From Gammaproteobacteria bacterium (GTDB taxonomy: Bacteria > Pseudomonadota > Gammaproteobacteria > Enterobacterales > GCA-2746155), in assembly GCA_024206355.1 (NCBI GenBank), contig JAAGZM010000513.1:1-19992 (forward strand): a stretch of 19,992 nt of DNA, in the 5' to 3' direction. Position numbers and translations under genes: made by a program. The notes under the pieces are model-generated. The model had not been told where the DNA came from, made no database searches, and was given only the letters and a program-made list of their open reading frames with translations. Position 1 is the first letter of the stretch; the number at the start of each line of letters is the position of its first letter. Shown here piece after piece: positions 6,970-13,968 of this stretch.

Positions 6970-8040
6970 CTAATCCAATAATTGATATTTTTTCAGATAA
7001 CCACGAAGTTGATGATAAGTCAGTTCTAATAATTCAGCTGTTTTTTTCTGATTGAACTGACTTTCTTTTAAGGCGCTTTTGATTAACGATATCTCGTAAT
7101 CTTGGCTTGCTGTTTTGAGATCAATAGGAAATTTAATTGTGCTGATGGCACTAACTTCAGAAATTGAACTCTCCTCAGATTCTGTATTCGTGTTATCAAC
7201 TTGTTTAATTATGTTCTCTTTACCATTTATATTACCGGTTAAGCGCCAAGGTGATGTGAATGGATTAAAGTTGATAGAGCTGATGATTTCGTCTTCATTT
7301 GTTCTATAGACATTGCGTTCAATAACATTTTTTAATTCTCTAATATTTCCTGGCCAGCTATATTCGGATAACTGACTAAATGCTCGTGGCGAAAATCCTG
7401 CAAAGTATTCTCGTTTTAATTCGCGAGTCATATTGAGTGCAAAATATTCGGAGAGCATTGGAATATCTTCTTGTCGAGCTCTCAGGGGAGGGATAGTGAT
7501 AACATCAAAAGCTAAGCGGTCTAACAAATCGTGTCTAAATTGTCCCTGTTCTGCTAAGTATGGAAGATCTTCATTTGTTGCACAGATCAAGCGCACATCG
7601 GTTTTCAGTGTTTTAGTACCGCCAACGCGTTCATATTCGCCATATTCAATGACTCTTAATAGTTTTTCTTGAACAAGACTTGATGAATTAGCGAGTTCAT
7701 CTAAAAACAGAGTACCGTGATCAGCTCTCTCAAATCGCCCTATATGCTTTTTGCCTGCGCCAGTGAACGAGCCTGATTCATGACCAAATAAGTCAGTTTC
7801 AAGTAGATTTTCGTTTATAGCAGCACAATTCATTGTTATGAATGGTTGATCCCATCTACTTGATAAGTAATGTAATCTTGCTGCAATAAGTTCTTTGCCC
7901 GTACCTCGTTCACCAACAACTAAAACTGGTTTATCAAGTGGTGCTACTTGAGAAATATGCTCTAGGGTCTCAAGAAAACAGGCGGATTCTCCAATAAGGT
8001 TGTCGCGCTCTGAATTTCTGCTTTGATATTTATCTGTCAT
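6970..8040 (-). CDS. pspF: Phage shock protein operon activator PspF (sigma-54 enhancer-binding protein)
   Basis: PspF is an AAA+ ATPase that remodels sigma-54 RNA polymerase at psp promoters; PspA holds it inactive until the membrane is stressed. The 356-residue protein has no receiver domain, as expected for PspF. It shows Walker A GERGTGKE (43-50), the sigma-54-contact loop GSFTGA (90-95), Walker B TLFLDE (110-115), the conserved LLRVIEYGE-ERVGG stretch and a C-terminal Fis-type helix-turn-helix (about 325-350). The loop has Ser at the second position of the usual GAFTGA. A Ser/Glu-rich linker (about 285-300) makes it some 30 residues longer than E. coli PspF. It is divergent from the psp operon. 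No clear Shine-Dalgarno precedes the ATG. The upstream palindrome at 8077-8089 may allow autoregulation. Confidence 0.95.
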   Translation of the reverse strand: MTDKYQSRNSERDNLIGESACFLETLEHISQVAPLDKPVLVVGERGTGKELIAARLHYLSSRWDQPFITMNCAAINENLLETDLFGHESGSFTGAGKKHIGRFERADHGTLFLDELANSSSLVQEKLLRVIEYGEYERVGGTKTLKTDVRLICATNEDLPYLAEQGQFRHDLLDRLAFDVITIPPLRARQEDIPMLSEYFALNMTRELKREYFAGFSPRAFSQLSEYSWPGNIRELKNVIERNVYRTNEDEIISSINFNPFTSPWRLTGNINGKENIIKQVDNTNTESEESSISEVSAISTIKFPIDLKTASQDYEISLIKSALKESQFNQKKTAELLELTYHQLRGYLKKYQLLD

Positions 8041-8076
8041 AGGGATGCAGTTATTTTACAATTAATATGGTGAATT

Positions 8077-8089
8077 TAACTAATAGTTA
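8077..8089. promoter_or_regulatory. Candidate PspF upstream activator site
   Basis: The palindrome TAACT-AAT-AGTTA lies about 115-127 bases before the predicted psp start site. That is the distance at which PspF enhancers sit in E. coli (roughly -80 to -126). It also lies 37-49 bases before the pspF start codon, so binding here could repress pspF. The call is inferred from symmetry and position; a second half-site was not identified with confidence. Confidence 0.45.
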
Positions 8090-8148
8090 GCATAATTGTT
8101 ACATAAAGAGGTTATTGTGATCCAGTCTATTCTTATATTTTCTAGTTA

Positions 8149-8161
8149 TATCAGTGTCTTA
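8149..8161 (+). promoter_or_regulatory. Candidate IHF site in the psp promoter
   Basis: TATCAGTGTCTTA matches the IHF core consensus (WATCAANNNNTTR) at all fixed positions but one. It lies about 43-55 bases before the predicted start site, between the enhancer-like palindrome and the sigma-54 promoter. E. coli places its IHF site in the same location at the pspA promoter. The match is short and could be chance. Confidence 0.45.
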
Positions 8162-8177
8162 ATGAATTAAATATGGT

Positions 8178-8193
8178 TGGCATGATAGTTGGA
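8178..8193 (+). promoter_or_regulatory. Sigma-54 promoter of the psp operon
   Basis: TGGCATGATAGTTGGA fits the sigma-54 consensus (TGGCACGNNNNTTGCW): the -24 GG is present at correct spacing and the -12 element reads TTGG instead of TTGC. E. coli pspA also deviates in its -12 element. The site lies between divergent pspF and the psp genes. Transcription would start near 8203, which forces the first gene to begin after that point. Confidence 0.75.
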
Positions 8194-8253
8194 TACTTAA
8201 TGGTAATGATGGTGAGCTTCACCACTGCTGATTTAGAATATTGGAGAAATAGA

Positions 8254-8463
8254 ATGAAATTGCAACTCAACATACTCAATCATTTTAATCGACGAAAGAT
8301 TAAGTGCCTGACTGTGAATGTAATAGGACTAGCTGGATTAACAATTGCTGTGATGGCTATTGTCTTTTCACAAGACCAAGCTGCTATGTTATCTCAGGTA
8401 GTTCAAGATTTATCGCAATCCCCAATGGGTGTTGCACTGACGTCAATAAAATTATTGTTTTAA
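8254..8463 (+). CDS. Unrecognised small membrane protein leading the psp operon
   Basis: The 69-residue protein has a basic N-terminal segment (HFNRRKIK), one hydrophobic helix (about 17-38, VNVIGLAGLTIAVMAIVF) and a tail rich in Gln, Ser and hydrophobic residues ending in IKLLF. This suggests one membrane span with the N terminus in the cytoplasm. The ATG at 8254 is preceded by GGAG at the right distance. The frame extends upstream to 8173, but that start lies inside the sigma-54 promoter and before its predicted start site, so it is rejected. The gene is followed 36 bases later by pspA and should be induced by PspF. It does not resemble E. coli PspB, PspD or PspG as I recall them. I do not recognise a family. 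A role in membrane stress is inferred only from its position. Confidence 0.7.
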   Translation: MKLQLNILNHFNRRKIKCLTVNVIGLAGLTIAVMAIVFSQDQAAMLSQVVQDLSQSPMGVALTSIKLLF

Positions 8464-8499
8464 TTATTAATTACTTTAGAGAAAAATGAGGACTAAATT

Positions 8500-9189
8500 A
8501 TGGGTATTTTCTCTCGCTTTGCAGACATTATTAATGCTAACTTAAATTCACTATTAGATAAGGCTGAAGATCCAGCAAAAATGATTCGGCTTATTATTCA
8601 GGAAATGGAAGACACTTTGGTCGAAGTAAGAACTTCTTCGGCAAGAAATATTGCGGAGAAGAAAGATCTTCAACGAAAAATTGATAAAGTGAAATCTGAA
8701 GTGAGTAATTGGCAAGAAAAAGCTGAATTAGCGATTAGTAAGGATCGTGAAGATCTTGCTAAAGCTGCTCTAATGGAAAAGAAGCGTATGGTTGAGTTAG
8801 CTGATGATATGGAAAAACAGTTAACTGCTTCGAATGAAACTCTCGATCAACTCAATCTTGAAACCGGTCAATTGCAGGATAAGTTACAAGATGCTAAAGC
8901 TAGACAATCAGCATTAGTGATCCGTCATAAAACTGCATCCTCTAGACTGAAAGTCAGAGAACAATTATTTAGCAGTGGGGCAGATGATGCTATGCAACGT
9001 TTTGAAAATTATGAGCGTAAGCTTGATAACTTAGAAGCTAATGTTGATGCTCAAGGACTTGGACGCAAACGTACATTGGCAGAAGAAATAGATGAATTAG
9101 CTGATGATGAAGTGTTAGATGCAGAACTAGAAGCGTTAAAAAAGAAGATGAATCCTGAAAAAGCGTTTTCTAAAACTGAAAGCAAATAA
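8500..9189 (+). CDS. pspA: Phage shock protein A (PspA/IM30 family)
   Basis: PspA has two roles. It binds and inhibits PspF in unstressed cells, and on stress it assembles on the inner membrane to limit proton leakage. The 229-residue protein is close to the usual 222. It begins with the conserved amphipathic helix MGIFSRFADIINANLNSLLD, followed by the PEDPAKMI-like segment (EDPAKMIRLIIQEME) and long alpha-helical coiled coils (about 25-150). The C-terminal part has ADDAMQRFENYERKLDNLEA. A GAGGA ribosome binding site precedes the ATG. It is the second gene of the predicted sigma-54 operon and lies 26 bases before pspB. Confidence 0.97.
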   Translation: MGIFSRFADIINANLNSLLDKAEDPAKMIRLIIQEMEDTLVEVRTSSARNIAEKKDLQRKIDKVKSEVSNWQEKAELAISKDREDLAKAALMEKKRMVELADDMEKQLTASNETLDQLNLETGQLQDKLQDAKARQSALVIRHKTASSRLKVREQLFSSGADDAMQRFENYERKLDNLEANVDAQGLGRKRTLAEEIDELADDEVLDAELEALKKKMNPEKAFSKTESK

Positions 9190-9215
9190 TAGTCAATAAA
9201 AAAGGATAATTAAAG

Positions 9216-9452
9216 ATGGACGAAAGTATAATAATGGCTCCAATTATCGTTTTTATGGTGATAGTCGCTCCTATTTGGATAATCATGCACTATCGCACAG
9301 CAGGTAAAAAGGCAGTGGGCTTATCTGAAGATGAACAAGGCTCACTGGATGGACTAGTTGATATCGCCAATAGTATGGAAGATAGAATAACCACCTTAGA
9401 GTCGATTTTGGATGCGGAGACTCCAGATTGGAGAGCAAAGTATGAACAGTGA
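9216..9452 (+). CDS. pspB: Phage shock protein B
   Basis: PspB is a small inner-membrane protein that, with PspC, senses membrane stress and draws PspA away from PspF. The 78-residue protein (E. coli 74) has an N-terminal membrane helix (about 7-25, ending in PIWIIMHYR) and a cytoplasmic helix. It closes with the conserved LESILDAETPDWRAKYEQ, nearly identical to the E. coli ending. AAGGA lies about ten bases before the ATG. Its end overlaps the start of pspC by 11 bases. Confidence 0.95.
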   Translation: MDESIIMAPIIVFMVIVAPIWIIMHYRTAGKKAVGLSEDEQGSLDGLVDIANSMEDRITTLESILDAETPDWRAKYEQ

Positions 9453-9918
9453 ATATTCGCCTGAGGAACCTAAGCGTGAATTGTATAGAGATCCCCGAAG
9501 AGGGAAGATCTGTGGAGTCTGTACTGGCTTAGCTGATTACTTTGGCCTAGAAGTGTGGGTTACAAGAATTATTGCAGTTACAGCACTTATATTCTTCCAG
9601 TTCCCAATCTTTATTGCTTATATTATTGCTTACTTTGTTCTTGAGCCTAAACCGGGCACCTCTAAACATGATAAGTACAGGGGGTTCAGACAAAAGGTAC
9701 ACAGTAGCTTTAAAGATAATGATGATAAGTCCAGCTCAAAAGATTATCGTTCAGCGACAGTACAACAGGTTTGGAAGAAAGGAAGAGTTCCTGGTCAGAT
9801 GATAAAAGACTTAAGCAAAAGATATAAGCAGTTGGAAAGTAGGCTGCAAACTATGGAAACATACGTAACATCCAAACAATTTGAGTTACGAAAAGAATTT
9901 GAAAACCTCTCCTCATAA
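9442..9918 (+). CDS. pspC: Phage shock protein C
   Basis: PspC is the inner-membrane stress sensor that acts with PspB. With the chosen ATG at 9442 (preceded by GGAGAG) the protein has 158 residues. An earlier in-frame ATG at 9412 would overlap pspB further and has no better ribosome binding site. The PspC domain is clear: LYRDPRRGKICGVCTGLADYF, a hydrophobic helix (VTRIIAVTALIFF...AYIIAYFVLEP), then a cytoplasmic helical tail ending in LESRLQTMETYVTS and FELRKEF, which matches the E. coli tail. The linker between membrane and tail (about 70-110) is longer and charged, so the protein exceeds the E. coli length of 119. It is the last gene of the operon. Confidence 0.93.
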   Translation: MNSEYSPEEPKRELYRDPRRGKICGVCTGLADYFGLEVWVTRIIAVTALIFFQFPIFIAYIIAYFVLEPKPGTSKHDKYRGFRQKVHSSFKDNDDKSSSKDYRSATVQQVWKKGRVPGQMIKDLSKRYKQLESRLQTMETYVTSKQFELRKEFENLSS

Positions 9919-9921
9919 GTG

Positions 9922-9965
9922 AATGAAAAAATTGGTAACTGGCCCCTTTTTTGTTCATTTTTAAT
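9922..9965 (+). terminator. Possible terminator after pspC
   Basis: An imperfect inverted repeat (AATGAA plus A-run plus GG on the left, CC plus T-run plus TTCATT on the right, about 9922-9935 with 9945-9959) starts just after the pspC stop and ends in further T. The stem contains a bulge and mismatches and only two GC pairs at its top, so strength is doubtful. Position favours the call. Confidence 0.4.
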
Positions 9966-10042
9966 AATTCCCGTTAGTGTAAAAAACTTGTATAAATAAT
10001 AATCAACTTAATCCTGCTTGAAAGATCTTTAATTTTCACCCG

Positions 10043-10071
10043 TTGACTCACATCTATAATATGTTTATAGT
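10043..10071 (+). promoter_or_regulatory. Sigma-70 promoter of the TonB cluster
   Basis: TTGACT (10043-10048) and TATAGT (10066-10071) are separated by exactly 17 bases, close to the consensus. Transcription would start near 10078, giving a leader of about 110 bases before the DUF3450 gene. The rest of the 258-base gap between pspC and this gene holds the possible pspC terminator and a leader hairpin. I found no clear Fur box. Confidence 0.6.
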
Positions 10072-10087
10072 TCGTTGTTCTACATGT

Positions 10088-10131
10088 CCGGTGGTAGTTT
10101 TTTTTTTAATCAAAAAAAGAAGTACTAGCGG
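10088..10131 (+). repeat. Leader hairpin before the TonB cluster
   Basis: Two 20-base arms (10088-10107 and 10112-10131) pair around a 4-base loop AATC, with two mismatches and two G-U pairs. The upper part is a run of ten T against an A-rich strand; the base is CCG against CGG. It lies in the predicted 5' leader. No T-run follows, so it is not a simple terminator. Confidence 0.6.
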
Positions 10132-10191
10132 TTAAATAATAACTCCTAATCAAGGATCTATTGCAGATTCAACAAGATGTCAGGATATAAA

Positions 10192-10980
10192 ATGTTAAAG
10201 CCAATGAAACTAAATAAAGTATTAGCAATTGCCGTAAATGCTTTTTTAATTGTTTGTGGTGGAGTATTGATGGCTGCAGGCCCTCTAGACTCTTCCATGA
10301 ATATTGAAAAAGAAATGGATAAAGCTGCTGCATCAACACAGAAAACCGTTGATAAATTAGCAGATCAAACCGCAGATGATGCGCAGACTTATCAAATGAC
10401 TCTGCAAAGCATCGATAGCCTGAAAGCATATAATGCTTCAATTGAAGGTTATATCAGAAGACAGGAAGCTGAAATGGCATCCATACAAGCCCAGATGGAC
10501 GGGATTGATGGAACCGAGCGAGCTGTTATCCCTATGATGGAAGATATGATTGAGAGTTTGACCCAATTTGTAGACCTCGATATTCCTTTCTTAATACCTG
10601 AGCGTAAAAAAAGAATTAATTTCTTGGGTGAGATGATGTTGAGAGTTGACGTTTCTAACTCTGAGAAGTATCGAAAGATTCTTGAGGCTTATCAAGTTGA
10701 AAACGACTACGGAAGTAGTGTTGAATCTTATGAGCAAGAAATTCAAACAGCTGGAGGCGTTAAGAAAACAGTTGATTTTTTACGATTCGGTCGTATTGCC
10801 CTTGTCTACCAAAGTCGTGATGAAGAATCACGAGCTTACTGGGACAATAACACAAATTCTTGGGTACCAATAGGCGATGAGTACCGTCGCTCAATTCGTG
10901 AAGGTATTAAGATGGCTCGTGGTCAAGCTAATCTTGGTTTAATTAACCTTCCTATTTCATCTGCTAAACCTGCGAGGTAA
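10192..10980 (+). CDS. DUF3450 family periplasmic coiled-coil protein of the TonB2 cluster
   Basis: The protein has a signal peptide (basic MLKPMKLNK, then a hydrophobic stretch to VLMAA) and a long helical region rich in Gln, Glu and Asp (about 30-110). The family-typical segments IPFLIPERKKRINFLGEMM, FLRFGRIALVYQSRDEESRAYWD and RGQANLGLINLPIS identify DUF3450. The ATG at 10192 is preferred because AGGA lies six bases before it; the frame also offers an ATG at 10177. In Vibrio the corresponding gene sits directly before ttpC in the TonB2 cluster. Its biochemical role is not established to my knowledge; a periplasmic partner of the energising complex is the inference. It is the first gene of a six-gene operon. 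Confidence 0.88.
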   Translation: MLKPMKLNKVLAIAVNAFLIVCGGVLMAAGPLDSSMNIEKEMDKAAASTQKTVDKLADQTADDAQTYQMTLQSIDSLKAYNASIEGYIRRQEAEMASIQAQMDGIDGTERAVIPMMEDMIESLTQFVDLDIPFLIPERKKRINFLGEMMLRVDVSNSEKYRKILEAYQVENDYGSSVESYEQEIQTAGGVKKTVDFLRFGRIALVYQSRDEESRAYWDNNTNSWVPIGDEYRRSIREGIKMARGQANLGLINLPISSAKPAR

Positions 10981-10986
10981 TTGACA

Positions 10987-12363
10987 ATGAAAAAATTAGC
11001 AAGCCTGATTGTCGCAAGCGTTATCCTCGCTGGGACAACTATGAATATACTGGCTGCAGAAACTGCTGCTCCAGTTGTTGAAACACAAATTCCTAAAGCA
11101 AACTCTCTTGATGAGTTGCTAGCTACTGTTAAGATTGCACGTACCGCTGACAGTGCTCTAAATAAGAAGCGTATACAGGAATTTCGTTCTGCTCGTAATC
11201 GCCAGAAGACATTATTAAATAATGCATTAGCTGAAGAAAAGCGTCAGGAAAGAAGAACTGATCAATTGAAAGCAACGTATGATGCGAATGAGCTCAAACT
11301 AGCTACAATGGATGAATCATTAAAACTGAAATCAGCTAACTTAGGCGAAATGTTTGGTGTTGTAAGACAAGTTGCTCTTGATACATCACAACGTTTGGTT
11401 GGTTCTACTATTTCTGCTCAGTACCCAGGTCGAGAAGTATTTTTAGATGAGTTAGGTGCTCGTAAAGAATTACCAACTATCAAAGAGCTTCAAAAATTAT
11501 GGGTGTCTTTACAGACTGAAATGACTCAGTCTGGAAAAATTGTTACTTTTGATGGTGACGTTATTCTAGGTGACGGTACTAAGAAAAAGACTACGGTTAC
11601 TCGAGTAGGTGTATTCAATCTTCTTTCTGATGCAGGCTATGTGGTCTACAATCAAGAAATTGGTGAAATGCAAGAGCTTGTTCGACAGCCTGAAGAAGTT
11701 GCTACAGTGAATGGTTTTTTATCAGCTGGTTCAGGTGTATCTGAACTTGCCGTTGACCCTTCTCGTGGTTCTTTGCTTCGTTTGTTAACACAAAAGAAGA
11801 CAAATGAAGAACGTTACCATCAAGGTGGTGTCGTCGGTTATGTGATTACTGCGCTTCTAGCAATTGGTTTAATTATTACTTTTGAAAGAATAATTTCATT
11901 AACAGCTACTGGCTCTAAAATTAAGAAGCAAGCTAAGAGTTCTACTCCTGGTAATAACCCCTTAGGTCGTATCATGGCTGTTTACCAAGCGAACCAAGAT
12001 CTAAGTACGGATGATCTGGAATTGAAGCTTGATGAGGCGGTCTTGAAAGAGACGCCGAAGATTGAACGTGGTGTCAATATTATTAAAGTATTGGCAGCTG
12101 TATCTCCGCTACTTGGACTACTTGGTACAGTAACTGGTATGATTGCAACATTCCAATCAATCACATTGTTTGGTACTGGTGATCCGAAACTGATGGCTGG
12201 TGGTATTTCTACAGCATTAATGACCACTGTATTAGGTCTTATTTCAGCTATTCCTCTGATTTTCTTACATGCAATTGTTTCAGGTAAGTCAAAGTCAATG
12301 GTTCATGTACTTGAAGAACAAAGTACTGGTCTATTAGCTGAACACGCTGAGAAAGGAGCATAG
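10987..12363 (+). CDS. ttpC: TtpC-like MotA/TolQ/ExbB proton channel protein with periplasmic coiled coil
   Basis: TtpC is a component of the Vibrio TonB2 system, required for siderophore uptake in addition to ExbB2. This 458-residue protein has a signal peptide (MKKLASLIVASVILAGTTMNILAA), a helical, charged periplasmic region (about 45-120) and a middle domain to about 265. A C-terminal MotA/TolQ/ExbB domain follows, with helices near 278-302, 362-388 and 405-430 and the family segment SPLLGLLGTVTGMIATFQSI. The ATG at 10987 is chosen because GAGGT lies eight bases before it; a TTG at 10981 is too close to that site. It lies six bases after the DUF3450 gene. The symbol is assigned by architecture and gene order. 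Confidence 0.85.
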   Translation: MKKLASLIVASVILAGTTMNILAAETAAPVVETQIPKANSLDELLATVKIARTADSALNKKRIQEFRSARNRQKTLLNNALAEEKRQERRTDQLKATYDANELKLATMDESLKLKSANLGEMFGVVRQVALDTSQRLVGSTISAQYPGREVFLDELGARKELPTIKELQKLWVSLQTEMTQSGKIVTFDGDVILGDGTKKKTTVTRVGVFNLLSDAGYVVYNQEIGEMQELVRQPEEVATVNGFLSAGSGVSELAVDPSRGSLLRLLTQKKTNEERYHQGGVVGYVITALLAIGLIITFERIISLTATGSKIKKQAKSSTPGNNPLGRIMAVYQANQDLSTDDLELKLDEAVLKETPKIERGVNIIKVLAAVSPLLGLLGTVTGMIATFQSITLFGTGDPKLMAGGISTALMTTVLGLISAIPLIFLHAIVSGKSKSMVHVLEEQSTGLLAEHAEKGA

Positions 12364-12367
12364 TTAA

Positions 12368-12895
12368 ATGCTCTATCAGATAGAAGAACTATTTGATATC
12401 GTCAGAAACTTCATGGGCACTGGTGGTGATGTTTTATACATCATTGCCTTTGTTCTAGTGGTGATGTGGACATTTATTATTGAACGCGTCTGGTATCAAA
12501 ATTTCACTTTTCCTCGTGATTCGAGACAAATGATAGCCCGCTGGACATCTAGAAGTGATGTGTCTTCTTGGAAGTCTTTGCGAATAAGGGATTGTTGGAT
12601 TTCACAGTCAAAGGAAAGCCTTAATCAAAATTTAATGTTGATTAAGACCCTTGTAGCTATCTGTCCAATGGTTGGTTTGTTAGGCACTGTAACCGGAATG
12701 ATTACAGTATTTGAAACGATGGCAACGCATGGTACTGGTAATCCTCGTTTGATGGCTGCTGGTATTTCAATGGCAACAATCCCAACGATGGCAGGTATGG
12801 TTGCAGCGTTATCTGGACTATTTGTTTCAACACGTCTAGAAGCTTCGGCTCGGACAAAAACCGATTACCTTGCAGATAGAATGCCCCGTCATTAG
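12368..12895 (+). CDS. exbB: Biopolymer transport protein ExbB (TonB2-type, MotA/TolQ/ExbB family)
   Basis: ExbB forms the inner-membrane proton channel that, with ExbD, energises TonB. The 175-residue protein is the short form typical of TonB2 clusters. It has one helix near 22-38, a cytoplasmic loop (about 40-90), and the conserved pair of helices with CPMVGLLGTVTGMITVFETMA (about 97-118) and ISMATIPTMAGMVAALSGLFV. AAGGAG lies about ten bases before the ATG, only five bases after the ttpC stop. The C terminus is short and charged. It resembles the C-terminal domain of the TtpC-like protein, so the cluster holds two channel-type proteins. Confidence 0.92.
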   Translation: MLYQIEELFDIVRNFMGTGGDVLYIIAFVLVVMWTFIIERVWYQNFTFPRDSRQMIARWTSRSDVSSWKSLRIRDCWISQSKESLNQNLMLIKTLVAICPMVGLLGTVTGMITVFETMATHGTGNPRLMAAGISMATIPTMAGMVAALSGLFVSTRLEASARTKTDYLADRMPRH

Positions 12896-12942
12896 TAGCG
12901 AATTACTTAACGAGTCATTAGTCACGCAAATTGAATAAACGA
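12888..12942 (+). repeat. Imperfect tandem duplication at the exbB-exbD junction
   Basis: Two adjacent copies (12888-12913 and 12914-12942) both begin GTCATTAGT and end in ACGA, with AATT plus TAA in the middle and small differences between. The first copy contains the exbB stop codon; the second fills the spacer before exbD. It probably arose by slippage and explains why this junction is looser than the others. Confidence 0.6.
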
Positions 12943-12950
12943 GATATCAA

Positions 12951-13352
12951 ATGGCAAGACAAAAAGTAAAAGTAGAAGATGCCGAAATTGATATGACACC
13001 GATGTTGGATGTTGTATTTATTATGCTTATTTTCTTTATTGTAACGACTTCATTTGTTAAAGAGTCAGGTGTTACCGTGAGCAAGCCTTACGCACCGACT
13101 GCTGTTAAGAAAAAGAATGCTAGTATTTTTATTGCAATTAAAGAAGAAGGTACTATTTGGGTATCTAAAAAAGAGATCGACATAAAGAACCTACGAGGTT
13201 TAATTGAGGATATTCGCCTAGAAAATCCTGAAGGTCAGGTTGTTATACAATCAGACAAGAGGGCAAAGGCTGGTATATTATTAAAGACGATTGATTCAGT
13301 TAAGGCTGCAGGCGTCAAAGATGTTTCAGTAGCTGCGAGGACAGAAAGATGA
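12951..13352 (+). CDS. exbD: Biopolymer transport protein ExbD (TonB2-type)
   Basis: ExbD couples proton flow through ExbB to TonB. The 133-residue protein has a short cytoplasmic N terminus, the conserved DMTPMLDVVFIMLIFFIVTTSF helix start (about 14-35) and a periplasmic domain with the VVIQSDKRAKAGILLKTIDSVKAAGVKDVSVAA ending. Asp20 in the helix corresponds to the proton-carrying Asp25 of E. coli ExbD. A weak GAG precedes the ATG. The stop codon overlaps the start of tonB by four bases (ATGA), which suggests coupled synthesis. Confidence 0.94.
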   Translation: MARQKVKVEDAEIDMTPMLDVVFIMLIFFIVTTSFVKESGVTVSKPYAPTAVKKKNASIFIAIKEEGTIWVSKKEIDIKNLRGLIEDIRLENPEGQVVIQSDKRAKAGILLKTIDSVKAAGVKDVSVAARTER

Positions 13353-13960
13353 AACGAATTCTTTCCGGATTCTTCCTGGCCAGTACAATCACCTTTGTAC
13401 TGTTTGTATTTATGGCATTTTTGGTCCAACTTAAAGCTGAGTTTGAAGCTGGTGAGGAGTATATTCCAATTGAAATTGGTATAGTTAAACCAGAGTCTGA
13501 CCTGCAGAGTAAGAAACGTAAAATTAAACCGAAGCCACCACCACCTAAAAAGCCACCACCACCTGAAAAAGTTAGAGTTCAGGATAACGATAAGGTTGTC
13601 CAAAATATGGACTTTCAGATGACCAATCTTAACGTTAACCTTAAAGGTGATGGACCTTTCCTTGGTAAAGGCGGAGTTATGAATGATGGTGATGCGATAC
13701 CATTAATGATAACTGAGCCTCGTTGGCCTAGAAAAGCATTAATGGAAGGTATAGAAGGGTTTGTACGATTGTGCTTTACCATTTTACCTGACGGAAAAGC
13801 TGCTGAAGTACAGGTAAAGGATTCTAATCCTAGACGTTTATTTGACAGAACCGCTCAGCGTGCAGTGTATAAATGGAAATTCAAGCCATCAGTCGTTGAT
13901 GGTGTGGCGGTGGAACAGAAAAACATGTGTTACACCATGGAATTCAAGCTTGAAGAGTAA
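13349..13960 (+). CDS. tonB: Energy transducer TonB (TonB2-type)
   Basis: TonB spans the periplasm and passes energy to TonB-dependent outer-membrane receptors. The 203-residue protein has an N-terminal membrane anchor (about 6-28), a short basic and proline-rich segment (57-74, with two PPPP blocks) and a C-terminal TonB domain (about 120-203: EPRWPRKALMEGIEGFVRL...RLFDRTAQRAVYKWKFKP). The proline-rich part is short compared with E. coli TonB (239 residues), as in TonB2 proteins. Cys142 and Cys194 lie in the C-terminal domain and could form a disulfide. It is coupled to exbD by overlap and followed eight bases later by the TPR gene. Confidence 0.93.
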   Translation: MKRILSGFFLASTITFVLFVFMAFLVQLKAEFEAGEEYIPIEIGIVKPESDLQSKKRKIKPKPPPPKKPPPPEKVRVQDNDKVVQNMDFQMTNLNVNLKGDGPFLGKGGVMNDGDAIPLMITEPRWPRKALMEGIEGFVRLCFTILPDGKAAEVQVKDSNPRRLFDRTAQRAVYKWKFKPSVVDGVAVEQKNMCYTMEFKLEE

Positions 13961-13968
13961 CGTACATA

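Noticed and set aside
8173..8253. Upstream extension of the small psp-operon protein to the ATG at 8173.
   Set aside because: The ATG overlaps the sigma-54 promoter and precedes its predicted start site; the ATG at 8254 has a proper ribosome binding site.
9412..9441. Earlier start for pspC at 9412.
   Set aside because: It would overlap pspB by 41 bases and adds residues not typical of PspC; the ATG at 9442 follows GGAGAG.
9991..10015. AT-rich stretch near ATAAATAATAATCA resembling a Fur box before the TonB cluster.
   Set aside because: The match to the 19-base Fur consensus is poor and lies upstream of the predicted promoter; composition alone explains it.
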